A stretch of 64,000 nt of DNA from Variovorax sp. V213 (GTDB taxonomy: Bacteria; Pseudomonadota; Gammaproteobacteria; Burkholderiales; Burkholderiaceae_C). Under the pieces are notes generated by a model, which saw only the letters and a list, made by a program, of their open reading frames with translations, had not been told where the DNA came from and searched no databases. The stretch spans positions 2,233,001-2,297,000 of the forward strand of contig NZ_AP028664.1 of NCBI RefSeq assembly GCF_041154455.1, written 5' to 3'. Made by a program: the position numbers and the translations under genes. Below are positions 52,315-63,901 of this stretch, in pieces. How positions within the stretch are numbered: the stretch's first letter is position 1; each line of letters opens with the position of its first letter.

Positions 52315-53349
52315 ATGGCCAGCTACATCCTCAAACGCCTGCTCCTGATGGTGCCCACGCTGCTCGGCGTGCTGCTGCTGACCTTCGTGGTCATCCAGTT
52401 CGTGCCGGGCGGGCCGGTCGAGCAGATGGTGTCCCAGTTGCAGGGGCGCGATTCGGGAGGCGAGCGTGCCGCAAGCAGCGGCGCCGGCTATCGGGGGCGG
52501 CAGGGACTGGCTCCGGAACGCATTGCGGAGATCAAGGCGCTTTACGGCTTCGACAAGCCGGCGCACGAGCGCTTCTGGCAGATGCTCAAGTCTTTCGCGA
52601 AGCTCGACTTGGGCCAGAGCTTCTACCAGCGCAAGGCGGTGTGGGACCTGGTCAAGGAAAAATTGCCGGTTTCGATCAGCCTGGGCCTCTGGACCTTCTT
52701 CATCAGCTACCTGATCGCGGTGCCGCTTGGCGTGGCGAAGGCCGTGCGCGCGGGTTCTCGTTTCGACTTCGTGACCACGCTCATCGTGCTGGTCGGCTAT
52801 GCGATTCCCGGCTTTGTGCTGGGGGTGGCGCTGCTCGTGATCTTCGGCGGCCAGCTGCAGTGGTTTCCGCTGCGCGGGCTGACCTCGCCCAATTGGGAAA
52901 CGCTCGGCTGGGGCGCGAAGATCGTGGACTATCTCTGGCACATTGCGCTGCCCGTGACCGCGATGGTGCTCGGCAGCTTCGCCGTGACGGCCATGCTCAC
53001 GAAGAATTCATTCCTGGAGGAAATCCGCAAGCAATATGTGCTGACTGCGCGCGCCAAGGGGTTGGCCGAGCGGCAAGTGCTCTGGAAACATGTCTTCCGC
53101 AACGCCCTGATCCCGATCATCACGGGATTTCCGGCGGCCTTCATCGGCGCCTTCTTCACGGGCTCGCTGCTGATCGAGACACTGTTCTCTCTCGACGGGT
53201 TGGGCCTCTTGAGCTACGAAAGCGTGATCCGGCGCGACTATCCCGTGGTGCTGGGCACGCTGTATCTGTTCACGCTGATCGGCCTCTTGACCAAGCTCAT
53301 TTCCGACCTCTGCTATGTCTGGGTCGACCCGAGGGTGAAATTTGACTGA
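52315..53349 (+). CDS. yejB: Peptide ABC transporter permease YejB
   Basis: 344 residues, DppB-type permease with about six helices. The EAA-like coupling motif is near SFLEEIRKQYVLTARAKGL (between about 235 and 255). A charged region (about 45-75) lies in the first periplasmic loop. Partner of YejE. It overlaps yejE by 8 bp. Confidence 0.92.
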   Translation: MASYILKRLLLMVPTLLGVLLLTFVVIQFVPGGPVEQMVSQLQGRDSGGERAASSGAGYRGRQGLAPERIAEIKALYGFDKPAHERFWQMLKSFAKLDLGQSFYQRKAVWDLVKEKLPVSISLGLWTFFISYLIAVPLGVAKAVRAGSRFDFVTTLIVLVGYAIPGFVLGVALLVIFGGQLQWFPLRGLTSPNWETLGWGAKIVDYLWHIALPVTAMVLGSFAVTAMLTKNSFLEEIRKQYVLTARAKGLAERQVLWKHVFRNALIPIITGFPAAFIGAFFTGSLLIETLFSLDGLGLLSYESVIRRDYPVVLGTLYLFTLIGLLTKLISDLCYVWVDPRVKFD

Positions 53350-54381
53350 CGCACCGCCCGTTTCGCTGAGCCCTGGGCGCCGCGCCTGGCGCCGCTTCCG
53401 CCGGAATCCGCTCGGGTTCTGGAGCCTCGTCGTCTTCACGGTGCTTGTGGTCCTCAGCCTCTTCGCGGAGGTGTTGTCGACGGACAAGCCGCTCGTCGTG
53501 CACTACGAGGGGCAAACCTACTTCCCCGTGCTGCGCGACTACGCCGAAAAGACCTTTGGCGGCGACTTCGAGACGCCGGCCGACTACCTCGACCCGTTCA
53601 TCCGCGAGCGGATCACTGCGGGGAAGAACTGGGCAATCTATGCGCCGAACACCTATGGTCCGCAGACGCTCAACTACTTTGCCAAGTTGCCGAATCCATC
53701 GGCCCCGTCGCGCGACAACTTTTTTGGCACCGACGACCGCGGCCGCGACCTGCTGGCGCAACTGATCTACGGTTTTCGCGTGAGCGTGCTGTTCGCACTG
53801 GCGCTGACGGTCATCGGCGTGGTGCTGGGCATCGTGACGGGTGCTGTCCAGGGCTTCTTCGGCGGCAAGACCGACCTGGCCTTCCAGCGTTTCATCGAGA
53901 TCTGGGGTTCCATGCCCGAGCTCTATCTGCTGATCATCTTCAGTGCGATCTTCTCGCCCAGCGTGGCGTTGCTGCTCATCCTGCTGAGCCTTTTCGGATG
54001 GATGGGCCTGTCGGACTACGTGCGCGCCGAATTCCTGCGCAACCGCCAGATGGACTACGTGCGCGCCGCACGCGCACTGGGCGTCGGAAACCTGCAGATC
54101 ATGTGGCGCCACATCCTGCCCAACAGCATGGTGCCGGTCGTCACCTTCCTGCCATTCCGGATGAGCGCGGCCATCCTGGCGCTCACTTCGCTGGACTTCC
54201 TGGGCCTTGGCGTGCCGCCGGGCACGCCGTCGCTCGGCGAACTGCTGAGCCAGGGCAAGGCCAACATCGATGCCTGGTGGATCTCGTTGTCGACCTTCGG
54301 CGTGCTGGTCGTGACGCTGATGCTCCTGACCTTCATGGGCGACGCGCTGCGCGATGCGCTCGATCCGCGGAAGGCCGACAA

Positions 54382-54385
<4 letters not shown>
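53342..54385 (+). CDS. yejE: Peptide ABC transporter permease YejE
   Basis: 347 residues from a TTG start that overlaps the yejB stop by 8 bp. It has DppC-type helices and the coupling segment RNRQMDYVRAARALGVGN. A large soluble loop (about 45-130) after the first helix is typical of YejE. The stop overlaps the GTG start of yejF by 4 bp (GTGA). Confidence 0.92.
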
Positions 54386-56019
<1,634 letters not shown>

Positions 56020-56038
56020 AACAACGGAATTCAGAGCA

Positions 56039-57238
56039 ATGTCGCGAATCGGACAAGGCCGGCGCGGGGCCTGGCGCGCGGCGCTGGCCTGCATGGTCAC
56101 TTTGGCTGTGGCCATGGGGCTGGGGCGTTTTGCCTTCACGCCCATGCTGCCGATCATGCTGCATGAAGGAAAGCTCCAGCTCGAGGCGGGAGGCGTGCTG
56201 GCGTCGCTGAACTACCTGGGCTACTTTCTGGGCGCGGTCAGTTGCGCGGCCATCGGAATCAAGGCCAAGACGATGGTGCGCGGCGGGCTGGCTGCAACGG
56301 CCGTGCTGCTGGTCGGCATGGGTGTGCTGCACAGCTCCACGAGCTGGGGCATCTTGCGCGCGGCAGCCGGCGTGATGAGTGCCTGGGTCTTCGTTTTCGC
56401 GTCGGGATGGGGCCTGCGCCGGTTGGCCGAAACCAATTCCCCGGCGCTGGCCGGGGTCATCTACACGGGGCCCGGCATCGGCATTGCCATGACCGGCCTG
56501 CTTGGCGGCGCACTGGGGCGGTGGGGTTCGGAAACAGGGTGGATCGGCCTCGGCTTGCTGGCGGTGGTGCTAGTGGCGGCGATCTGGCGGGTGTTCGACG
56601 ACGGCGAGCTGACCGCGTCGGCCGGCCCTGCAGCCGCACCTGCGGCCGCGGCCGGTACGCCGGTTTCGGCCTCGGCGCGCAGCGACGCGGTCTGGCTGGT
56701 CGCGCTCTACGGCCTGGCCGGTTTCGGCTACATCATCACGGCGACCTTCCTGCCCGTGATCGCCCGCCAGGCGCTGCCGGGCTCGCCCTGGCCCGACTTC
56801 TTCTGGCCGCTTTTCGGGCTGGCGATCATTCCGGGTGCGCTGATCGGCGCCCGCGCGCCTCTCCATTGGGACAACCGGCTGCTGCTGGCGGCGGCGTATG
56901 CGCTGCAGGCGCTGGGCGTACTGCTGTCGGTGGCGTGGCCCACGATTGCCGGCTTTGCGCTTGGCAGCCTGCTGCTCGGCATGCCGTTCACGGCCATCAC
57001 TCTTTTTGCGATGCGGGATGCGCGCCGGCTGCGGGGCAATGCCGCCGCCGGGCTGATCGGCTATGCCACGGCTTCCTACGGTGTCGGGCAGATCATCGGG
57101 CCGCTTTTTGCCGCGCCGCTGGCCCAGCGAACCGGTTCGTTCCAGTTGCCGCTGCTGGTGGCGGCTGCGGCCCTGGCGCTCGGGGCCGCGCTGTTTGCGG
57201 TGGTGTGGTCGAAATCTCGCCGCAATACGCCCGCCTGA
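56039..57238 (+). CDS. YbfB/YjiJ family MFS transporter
   Basis: 399 residues with about 12 hydrophobic segments. The N-terminal GLGRFAFTPMLPIML and the GVIYTGPGIGIAMTGLLGG segment fit the YbfB/YjiJ group. Its substrate is unknown. It lies 19 bp after yejF on the same strand, perhaps part of the same transcript. A terminator hairpin begins 58 bp after its stop. Confidence 0.88.
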   Translation: MSRIGQGRRGAWRAALACMVTLAVAMGLGRFAFTPMLPIMLHEGKLQLEAGGVLASLNYLGYFLGAVSCAAIGIKAKTMVRGGLAATAVLLVGMGVLHSSTSWGILRAAAGVMSAWVFVFASGWGLRRLAETNSPALAGVIYTGPGIGIAMTGLLGGALGRWGSETGWIGLGLLAVVLVAAIWRVFDDGELTASAGPAAAPAAAAGTPVSASARSDAVWLVALYGLAGFGYIITATFLPVIARQALPGSPWPDFFWPLFGLAIIPGALIGARAPLHWDNRLLLAAAYALQALGVLLSVAWPTIAGFALGSLLLGMPFTAITLFAMRDARRLRGNAAAGLIGYATASYGVGQIIGPLFAAPLAQRTGSFQLPLLVAAAALALGAALFAVVWSKSRRNTPA

Positions 57239-57273
57239 GCGCCGAAGCCCCTTCATTTCTCACACGAATAGCA

Positions 57274-57279
57274 TATAAT
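57274..57279 (+). promoter_or_regulatory. -10 box ahead of the leader hairpin of rimP-nusA-infB
   Basis: TATAAT at 57274-57279. The matching -35 region (CTTCAT at 57251-57256, spacing 17) is poor. Transcription would begin about 10 bp before the hairpin, so the leader terminator comes at once. Confidence 0.5.
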
Positions 57280-57296
57280 TCGAGGCTCACGACCAA

Positions 57297-57327
57297 ACGG
57301 GCGGGTACCAACCGCCCGTTTTTTTTG
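57297..57327 (+). terminator. Rho-independent terminator in the rimP-nusA leader
   Basis: ACGGGCGG (57297-57304) pairs with CCGCCCGT (57312-57319), loop GTACCAA, followed by eight T (57319-57326). It can end the MFS/yej transcript or act as an attenuator for the rimP operon. NusA is known to control termination in its own operon in E. coli, so an autoregulatory role is possible. Confidence 0.85.
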
Positions 57328-57406
57328 GTCTATGCATTCTCGATGCGTGGCACCCGTGGCGGGCGGGTGGCGCGCATAACCATTTTTACAAGGCATTTTC
57401 AAACAC

Positions 57407-58054
57407 GTGGCATTGCAGCAGACAGTGGAACAAACCGTGGCCGGACTCGGCTACGACCTGGTCGAGATCGAAAGATCGGCCGGGGGATTGCTGCGCGTCA
57501 CGATTGATTTGCCCTGGACAGCCCCCACCTCGGAAGCTGTGGCAGCGGGAATTCCCGAGCCCTTCGTGACCGTCGAGGATTGCGAAAAGGTCACGCGGCA
57601 ATTGCAGTTTGCGCTCGAGGTCGATGGCGTCGATTACAAGCGGCTCGAGGTTTCCTCGCCGGGTATTGACCGTCCGCTTCGCAATGAGCAGGATTTCGAG
57701 CGTTTCGTCGGTGAGGTGATCGACATCACGCTCAAGGCGCCGATGGGGGCCGCGGCGGCGGGGCAGGTGTCTGCCAACCGCAAGAAATTTCGCGGCACGC
57801 TGGAGCGTGTTGAAACAGCGGAAGGGGCCGACGCAGGCCCGGGCTGGCAAATCGTCTGGAGCGATGCGCCTGAGCCCAAACCGGGTCAAAAAGTGAGCAA
57901 GAAGCGCGCGCCTGCAAAGTTGCATGCGCTCGGCTTCGTGCTGGACGAGCTGCGCGATGCGCGGCTCGCGCCAATTGTGGATTTCAAGGGCCGCAGGGCC
58001 AGAACCCAACCGGGTTTTTCGGATATTGACGACGGAACGAATGTTCCGGACTGA
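57407..58054 (+). CDS. rimP: Ribosome maturation factor RimP
   Basis: 215 residues, longer than most (about 150-170), due to an insertion near 115-160 and an extended end. The VAGLGYDLVEIERSAGGLL and CEKVTRQLQFALEVDGVD segments and VSSPGIDRPLRNEQDF are typical. RimP helps assemble the 30S subunit. A GTG start at 57407 is used; there is no ATG in place. nusA follows 16 bp downstream. Confidence 0.93.
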   Translation: MALQQTVEQTVAGLGYDLVEIERSAGGLLRVTIDLPWTAPTSEAVAAGIPEPFVTVEDCEKVTRQLQFALEVDGVDYKRLEVSSPGIDRPLRNEQDFERFVGEVIDITLKAPMGAAAAGQVSANRKKFRGTLERVETAEGADAGPGWQIVWSDAPEPKPGQKVSKKRAPAKLHALGFVLDELRDARLAPIVDFKGRRARTQPGFSDIDDGTNVPD

Positions 58055-58070
58055 CTAGAGGAGTGGTGGC

Positions 58071-59555
58071 ATGAATCGCGAAATGTTGATGTTGGTGGAT
58101 GCGATCTCGCGAGAGAAGAACGTCGAGCGCGACGTGGTCTTCGGCGCGGTCGAATCCGCACTGGCGCAAGCCACCAAGAAGCTCTATGCGGGCGAAGTGG
58201 ACATCCGCGTGGCCGTGGACCGCGACAGCGGCGACTACGAAACCTTCCGCCGCTGGCACGTCGTTCCCGACGAGGCCGGCCTGCAGCTGCCCGACCAGGA
58301 AATCCTCCTGTTCGAAGCCAAGGAAGAAATGCCCGACATCGAGGTCGACGAGTACATCGAGGAATCGGTGGACTCGGTGCCGATCGGCCGCATTGGCGCC
58401 ATGGCCGCCAAGCAGGTGATCCTGCAAAAGATCCGCGACGCCGAGCGCGAGATGCTGCTGAACGACTTCATGTCGCGCGGCGACAAGATCTTCGTGGGCA
58501 CCGTCAAGCGCCTGGACAAGGGCGACATCATCGTGGAGGCCGGCCGCGTCGAAGGGCGCCTGCGCCGCAGCGAGATGATCGCCAAGGAAAACCTGCGCAA
58601 TGGCGACCGCGTGCGGGCCATGATCATGGAGGTCGACCTGACGCTGCGCGGCGCGCCGATCATCCTGTCGCGCTCGGCGCCCGAGTTCATGATCGAGCTG
58701 TTCCGCCAGGAAGTGCCCGAGATCGAACAGGGCCTGCTCGAAATCAAGAGCTGCGCCCGCGACCCCGGCTCGCGCGCCAAGATCGCCGTGCTCTCGCACG
58801 ACAAGCGTGTCGACCCGATCGGCACCTGCGTCGGCGTGCGCGGCACCCGCGTCAACGCCGTGACCAACGAGCTCGCTGGCGAGCGCGTGGACATCGTGCT
58901 GTGGAGCGAGGATCCGGCCCAGTTCGTGATCGGCGCCCTGGCTCCGGCCAACGTGTCGTCGATCGTGGTGGACGAGGAAAAGCACGCCATGGACGTGGTG
59001 GTCGACGAGGAAAACCTCGCCATCGCCATCGGCCGCGGGGGCCAGAACGTGAGGCTCGCCTCCGATCTGACCGGCTGGAAGATCAACATCATGGACGCCA
59101 ATGAATCGGCCCAGAAGCAGGCGAGCGAAACCGACGCCAGCCGCAAGCTGTTCATGGAAAAGCTCGACGTCGACGAGGAAATCGCCGACATCCTGATCTC
59201 CGAGGGCTTCAACAGCCTCGAAGAAGTGGCCTATGTGCCGATCTCCGAAATGCTGGAGATCGAAGCCTTCGACGAAGACACGATCAACGAGCTTCGTTCG
59301 CGCGCCAAGGATGCGCTGCTGACCATGGAAATCGCCAAGGAAGAGGGCGTCGAGACCGTCTCGCAGAATCTGCGCGACCTCGAAGGCCTCGACCCCGAGC
59401 TGATTCCCAAGCTGGCCGAGGCGGGTGTGCACACCCGCGACGACCTCGCCGACCTCGCGGTCGATGAACTCACCGAGATCACCGGCCACAGTGCCGATGA
59501 CGCCAAAGCCCTCATCTTGAAAGCCCGCGAACATTGGTTCGCCGGCCAAGAGTGA
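58071..59555 (+). CDS. nusA: Transcription termination/antitermination factor NusA
   Basis: 494 residues, usual length with two C-terminal acidic repeats. It starts MNREMLMLVDAISREKNVER. The S1 domain (GTVKRLDKGDIIVEAGRVEG), two KH domains (GTCVGVRGTRVNAVTNEL and AIGRGGQNVRLASDL) and the HhH-type repeats after about 360 (EEIADILISEGFNSLEEVAY) are visible. It binds RNA polymerase at pauses and terminators. Ribosome binding site AGAGGAG at 58056-58062. Confidence 0.97.
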   Translation: MNREMLMLVDAISREKNVERDVVFGAVESALAQATKKLYAGEVDIRVAVDRDSGDYETFRRWHVVPDEAGLQLPDQEILLFEAKEEMPDIEVDEYIEESVDSVPIGRIGAMAAKQVILQKIRDAEREMLLNDFMSRGDKIFVGTVKRLDKGDIIVEAGRVEGRLRRSEMIAKENLRNGDRVRAMIMEVDLTLRGAPIILSRSAPEFMIELFRQEVPEIEQGLLEIKSCARDPGSRAKIAVLSHDKRVDPIGTCVGVRGTRVNAVTNELAGERVDIVLWSEDPAQFVIGALAPANVSSIVVDEEKHAMDVVVDEENLAIAIGRGGQNVRLASDLTGWKINIMDANESAQKQASETDASRKLFMEKLDVDEEIADILISEGFNSLEEVAYVPISEMLEIEAFDEDTINELRSRAKDALLTMEIAKEEGVETVSQNLRDLEGLDPELIPKLAEAGVHTRDDLADLAVDELTEITGHSADDAKALILKAREHWFAGQE

Positions 59556-59579
59556 TGGTCATGGAGGCACGAAACCAAT

Positions 59580-62534
59580 ATGTCCAGTACCACTGTCGCC
59601 GAGTTCGCGAACGAGCTCAAGAAGACTCCCGAAACCTTGCTTGACCAGCTCAAGAGCGCAGGCGTGCCCAAAGCGGCACCCACCGATGCACTCACCGAGG
59701 CTGACAAGCAGCGCCTGCTCGGCTTTCTCAAAGCCAGCCACGGCACCGCCGAGCCCGAGCGCAAGAAGATCACGCTGACGAAGAAGTCGACCAGCGAGAT
59801 CAAGCAGGCCGACGCCACCGGCCGCGCCCGCACCATCCAGGTCGAGGTGCGCAAGAAGCGCACCTTCATCCAGCGCGACGACGGCCACCCGGCCGTCCCC
59901 GAAGCGCAACCGGTGGCCGAAGCGCCCGCCGCGGCACCCGCTGCACCCCGCGTCGACGAGGCCGAACTGGCCCGCCGCGAGGAAGAGGCGCGCCGCCAGG
60001 CCGAGCTGATCCGCCGCCAGGAAGAAGAACTGATCGAGAAGCGCCGACTGCGCGAAGAAGCCGAAGCGCGCGAACGCGAGCAGGCCGAGAAGGCCGAGCG
60101 CGCCGAACAGGCGGAGCAGGAAGCCGCACGCATCGCCGCCGAGAAGAAGGCCGCTGCCGCAGCTGCCGCCGCGCCCGCGAAGGAAGCCGCCAAGCCGGTT
60201 GCCGCGCCTGTCGCAGCCGCTGCAGCCGCCGCCGAACAGCAAGCCGCCGACACCAAGCTGGCTGCGCAAACGGCAGCCACGCAAGCCAAGGAAGACGCGA
60301 AGGCCAAGGCCGCCGCCGAATCGAAGGCCCGTGCCGACGAAGAAGCCGCCCGCGCCAAGGACCTCGACGAGCGCCGCCGCAAGGCCCTGGCCGAAGCCGA
60401 AGCCATTCGCGCCATGATGAACGCACCGGCCCGCGTGCTGGTGCCGCACAAGGCGCCCGAAAAGCCGCAGCCCGAAAAGGCCGCCGTCAAGGGAACGCTG
60501 CACAAGCCGGCGGCCCCGGCAGCGCGCCCCGGCGCGCCAGCCGCACCGGGTGCTGCTGCGGCCCCTGGCGCCGCCGGTGCAGGCAAGGAAGTCAAGTCGG
60601 CCAAGCTCTCGTCGAGCTGGGCTGGCGATCCGGCCAAGAAGAAGGAAATCAAGACCCGCGGCGATGCCAGCGGTGGTGTCGGCCGCGGCAACTGGCGCGG
60701 AGGCCCGCGCGGCCGCCGTGGCAGCAACGACCGTGGAGGCCATGAAGAGCATGTGCAGGCCGCACCGGTCGAGGCGCGCATTCTCGAAGTGCACGTGCCC
60801 GAAACCATCACGGTGGCCGAGCTCGCGCACAAGATGGCCGTCAAGGCGCAGGAAGTCATCAAGCAGCTCATGAAGCTGGGCCAGATGGCGACCATCAACC
60901 AGTCGCTGGACCAGGACACCGCCATGATCCTGGTGGAGGAAATGGGCCACAACGCGGTCGTTGCCGCGCTGGACGACCCGGAAGCCTTCACCGACGAAGA
61001 CGTGTCGGCGCAAACCGCCGAAGCCCTGCCGCGCGCACCGGTCGTGACCGTCATGGGCCACGTCGACCACGGCAAGACCTCGCTGCTGGACTACATCCGC
61101 CGCGCCAAGGTGGCCGCGGGCGAAGCCGGCGGCATCACGCAGCACATCGGTGCCTACCATGTGCAGACCGAACGCGGCATGGTGTCGTTCCTCGACACCC
61201 CGGGTCACGAGGCCTTCACGGCCATGCGTGCCCGCGGTGCGCAGGCCACCGACATCGTCATCCTCGTGGTGGCGGCCGACGACGGCGTCATGCCCCAGAC
61301 CAAGGAAGCCATCAAGCACGCTAAGGCTGCCGGTGTGCCGATCGTGGTCGCGATCAACAAGATCGACAAGCCCGACGCCAGCCCGGACCGCGTGAAGCAG
61401 GAACTGGTGACCGAAGAGGTCGTGCCCGAAGAGTACGGTGGCGACGTGCCGTTCGTGCCGGTGTCCGCCAAGACGGGCCAGGGCATCGACGAGCTGCTCG
61501 AGCAGGTGCTGCTGCAGGCCGAAGTGCTGGAACTCAAGGCGCCGGTGGATGCCGCCGCCAAGGGCCTGGTCATCGAAGCGCAGCTCGACAAGGGCCGCGG
61601 CCCGGTTGCCACCGTGCTGGTGCAATCCGGCACGCTCAAGACCGGCGACGTGGTGCTGGCGGGTTCGACCTATGGCCGCGTGCGCGCCATGCTCGACGAA
61701 GACGGCAAGAGCATCAAGTCGGCCGGTCCCTCGATTCCGGTCGAGATCCAGGGCCTGACCGAAGTCCCGCAAGCGGGCGACGAGTTCATGGTGATGAGCG
61801 ACGAGCGCCGTGCGCGCGAAATCGCCACCTACCGTGCCGGCAAGTTCCGCAACACCAAGCTGGCGAAGGCCCAGGCTGCGAACCTGCAGAACATGTTCAC
61901 CGACCTTTCGGCCGGCGAAGTGCAGACGCTGCGCATCATCATCAAGGCCGACGTGCAGGGCTCGCAGGAAGCGCTGGCCCAGTCGCTGCTCAAGCTAGCG
62001 ACCGAAGAGGTCAAGGTGCAGATCGTGTACGCCGGCGTGGGCGGCATCAGCGAAAGCGACATCAACCTTGCCATCGCCTCGAAGGCGATCGTGATCGGCT
62101 TCAACGTGCGCGCCGATGCCGGTGCGCGCAAGCTGGCCGAAGGCAATGGCGTGCAGCTGAACTACTACAGCATCATTTACGACGCCGTGGACGAGATCAA
62201 GGTCGCGATGTCGGGCATGCTGGCACCGGAGCGCCGCGAGGAAATCATCGGCTCGGCCGAGATCCGCACGGTGTTCGTGGCTTCGAAGATCGGTACGGTC
62301 GCAGGTTCGTACATCACCTCGGGCTCGGTCAACCGCACGGCGCATTTCCGCCTGCTGCGCGACAACGTGGTGATCTACACCGGCGAAGTCGACTCGATCA
62401 AGCGCATGAAGGACGACGTCCGCGAAGTGCGCGAAGGCTTCGAGTGCGGTATCAAGCTCAAGAACTACAACGACATCAAAGAAGGTGATCAGTTGGAATT
62501 CTTCGAGATCAAGGAGATCGCCCGTACGCTGTAA
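59580..62534 (+). CDS. infB: Translation initiation factor IF-2
   Basis: 984 residues. The N-terminal half is long and low-complexity (Ala, Lys, Glu, Arg-rich, about 80-330), followed by a Gly/Arg-rich stretch (about 365-385). The G domain begins at about 485 with VMGHVDHGKTSLLD; DTPGHEAF and INKIDKPDA follow. IF-2 brings fMet-tRNA to the 30S subunit. It follows nusA by 24 bp and precedes rbfA by 24 bp. Confidence 0.97.
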   Translation: MSSTTVAEFANELKKTPETLLDQLKSAGVPKAAPTDALTEADKQRLLGFLKASHGTAEPERKKITLTKKSTSEIKQADATGRARTIQVEVRKKRTFIQRDDGHPAVPEAQPVAEAPAAAPAAPRVDEAELARREEEARRQAELIRRQEEELIEKRRLREEAEAREREQAEKAERAEQAEQEAARIAAEKKAAAAAAAAPAKEAAKPVAAPVAAAAAAAEQQAADTKLAAQTAATQAKEDAKAKAAAESKARADEEAARAKDLDERRRKALAEAEAIRAMMNAPARVLVPHKAPEKPQPEKAAVKGTLHKPAAPAARPGAPAAPGAAAAPGAAGAGKEVKSAKLSSSWAGDPAKKKEIKTRGDASGGVGRGNWRGGPRGRRGSNDRGGHEEHVQAAPVEARILEVHVPETITVAELAHKMAVKAQEVIKQLMKLGQMATINQSLDQDTAMILVEEMGHNAVVAALDDPEAFTDEDVSAQTAEALPRAPVVTVMGHVDHGKTSLLDYIRRAKVAAGEAGGITQHIGAYHVQTERGMVSFLDTPGHEAFTAMRARGAQATDIVILVVAADDGVMPQTKEAIKHAKAAGVPIVVAINKIDKPDASPDRVKQELVTEEVVPEEYGGDVPFVPVSAKTGQGIDELLEQVLLQAEVLELKAPVDAAAKGLVIEAQLDKGRGPVATVLVQSGTLKTGDVVLAGSTYGRVRAMLDEDGKSIKSAGPSIPVEIQGLTEVPQAGDEFMVMSDERRAREIATYRAGKFRNTKLAKAQAANLQNMFTDLSAGEVQTLRIIIKADVQGSQEALAQSLLKLATEEVKVQIVYAGVGGISESDINLAIASKAIVIGFNVRADAGARKLAEGNGVQLNYYSIIYDAVDEIKVAMSGMLAPERREEIIGSAEIRTVFVASKIGTVAGSYITSGSVNRTAHFRLLRDNVVIYTGEVDSIKRMKDDVREVREGFECGIKLKNYNDIKEGDQLEFFEIKEIARTL

Positions 62535-62558
62535 CAAGCGTTCGATGCGACCGTATCC

Positions 62559-62930
62559 ATGCCCAAAAGAAAAGCCGCCGCCCCCAACCGCGCGTTCAAG
62601 GTTGCCGACCAGATCCAGCGGGATCTGACGGAGCTGATCGCGCGCGAGTTGAAGGACCCGCGCGTGGGCATGGTCACGATCCAGGCGGTCGAGGTCACGC
62701 CCGACTATGCGCATGCGAAGGTGTACTTCAGCATGCTCACGGGCGACGTCACCGAGACCACCGAAGCGCTGAACCAGGCCGCGGGGTTCCTGCGCAATGG
62801 CCTGTTCAAGCGCCTGCACATCCACACCGTGCCGACGCTGCACTTCCTGTTCGACCGCACCACCGAGCGTGCGGCCGACATGAATGCGCTCATCGCGCAG
62901 GCCGTCGCTTCGCGTTCGAAAGACGACTAG
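62559..62930 (+). CDS. rbfA: 30S ribosome-binding factor RbfA
   Basis: 123 residues. It starts MPKRKAAAPNRAFKVADQIQ and has QRDLTELIARELKDPRVGMV, TPDYAHAKVYFS and TVPTLHFLFDRTTERA, all typical. RbfA is needed for late maturation of 30S and cold adaptation. truB begins 2 bp after its stop. Confidence 0.95.
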   Translation: MPKRKAAAPNRAFKVADQIQRDLTELIARELKDPRVGMVTIQAVEVTPDYAHAKVYFSMLTGDVTETTEALNQAAGFLRNGLFKRLHIHTVPTLHFLFDRTTERAADMNALIAQAVASRSKDD

Positions 62931-62932
62931 CG

Positions 62933-63901
62933 ATGAATGCGCCACGCACAAGGGTGCAGCGGCGCCCTGTGCATGGGGTGTTGTTGCTCGACAAGCCGCT
63001 GGGACTCTCCAGTAACCAGGCCTTGCAGAAGGCCAAGTGGTTGCTGCGCGCCGAAAAAGCGGGCCACACCGGCACGCTCGATCCGCTGGCCACCGGCGTG
63101 CTGCCGCTGTGCTTTGGCGCGGCCACCAAGTTCAGCCAACTGCATCTCGACGCCGACAAGACCTACGAAGCCACGGCCCGCCTGGGCATCAAGACCGCCA
63201 CCGGCGATGCCGAGGGCGAGGTGATTGCCGAGCGTCCGGTGCACGTCACGCCTGAAGACCTGGCGCGCGTCGAGGCGCAATTCACCGGCCCGATCCGGCA
63301 GGTTCCGCCGATGCACAGCGCGCTCAAGAAAGACGGCAAGGCGCTGTACGAGTACGCCCGCGAAGGCATCGAGATCGAGCGCGCGCCGCGCGACGTGGTC
63401 ATTCATGCGCTGAAGATCACGCAGGCAGCCTCCGAATCGGCGGGCAATGCGATAAAAATAGTGGCTTCCGTGAGCAAGGGAACCTACATCCGCACGCTGG
63501 GCGAAGACATCGGCGAGGCACTGGGCTGCGGCGCCCACCTGACGTCGCTGCGGCGTACGGCCACCGGCGGTTTCGGCGTGGCGCAGTGCATCACCCTCGA
63601 GGCGCTCGAAGCCATGGGCGAGGAAGAGCGGCTGGCCCGGTTGTTGCCTGCCGAATCCCTGGTCGAGGGCCATACGATCGTCACGCTCGGCAGCGAAGAT
63701 GCGGGGCGCTTTCTGTCCGGCCTGCGCCGCCGCGGCACCTGGCCCGATGCCAGCCATGTGGCGGTGTTCGGCGAAGCGCCTCCCGCCTTCCTCGGCACGG
63801 CGCACATCGCCGCCAACGAATTGATCCCGGGGCGCTTGCTGAACCCCATCGAAATCCAGCAGATTCTTTTGAACGCACAACAGACCGAAGCGACACCATG
63901 A
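62933..63901 (+). CDS. truB: tRNA pseudouridine-55 synthase TruB
   Basis: 322 residues. The TruB motifs are VLLLDKPLGLSSNQAL and GHTGTLDPLATGVLPLCFG, with catalytic D50. KGTYIRTLGEDIGEALG and a C-terminal PUA-like domain follow. It makes pseudouridine at position 55 of all elongator tRNAs. The stop overlaps the typA start by 4 bp (ATGA). Confidence 0.97.
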   Translation: MNAPRTRVQRRPVHGVLLLDKPLGLSSNQALQKAKWLLRAEKAGHTGTLDPLATGVLPLCFGAATKFSQLHLDADKTYEATARLGIKTATGDAEGEVIAERPVHVTPEDLARVEAQFTGPIRQVPPMHSALKKDGKALYEYAREGIEIERAPRDVVIHALKITQAASESAGNAIKIVASVSKGTYIRTLGEDIGEALGCGAHLTSLRRTATGGFGVAQCITLEALEAMGEEERLARLLPAESLVEGHTIVTLGSEDAGRFLSGLRRRGTWPDASHVAVFGEAPPAFLGTAHIAANELIPGRLLNPIEIQQILLNAQQTEATP

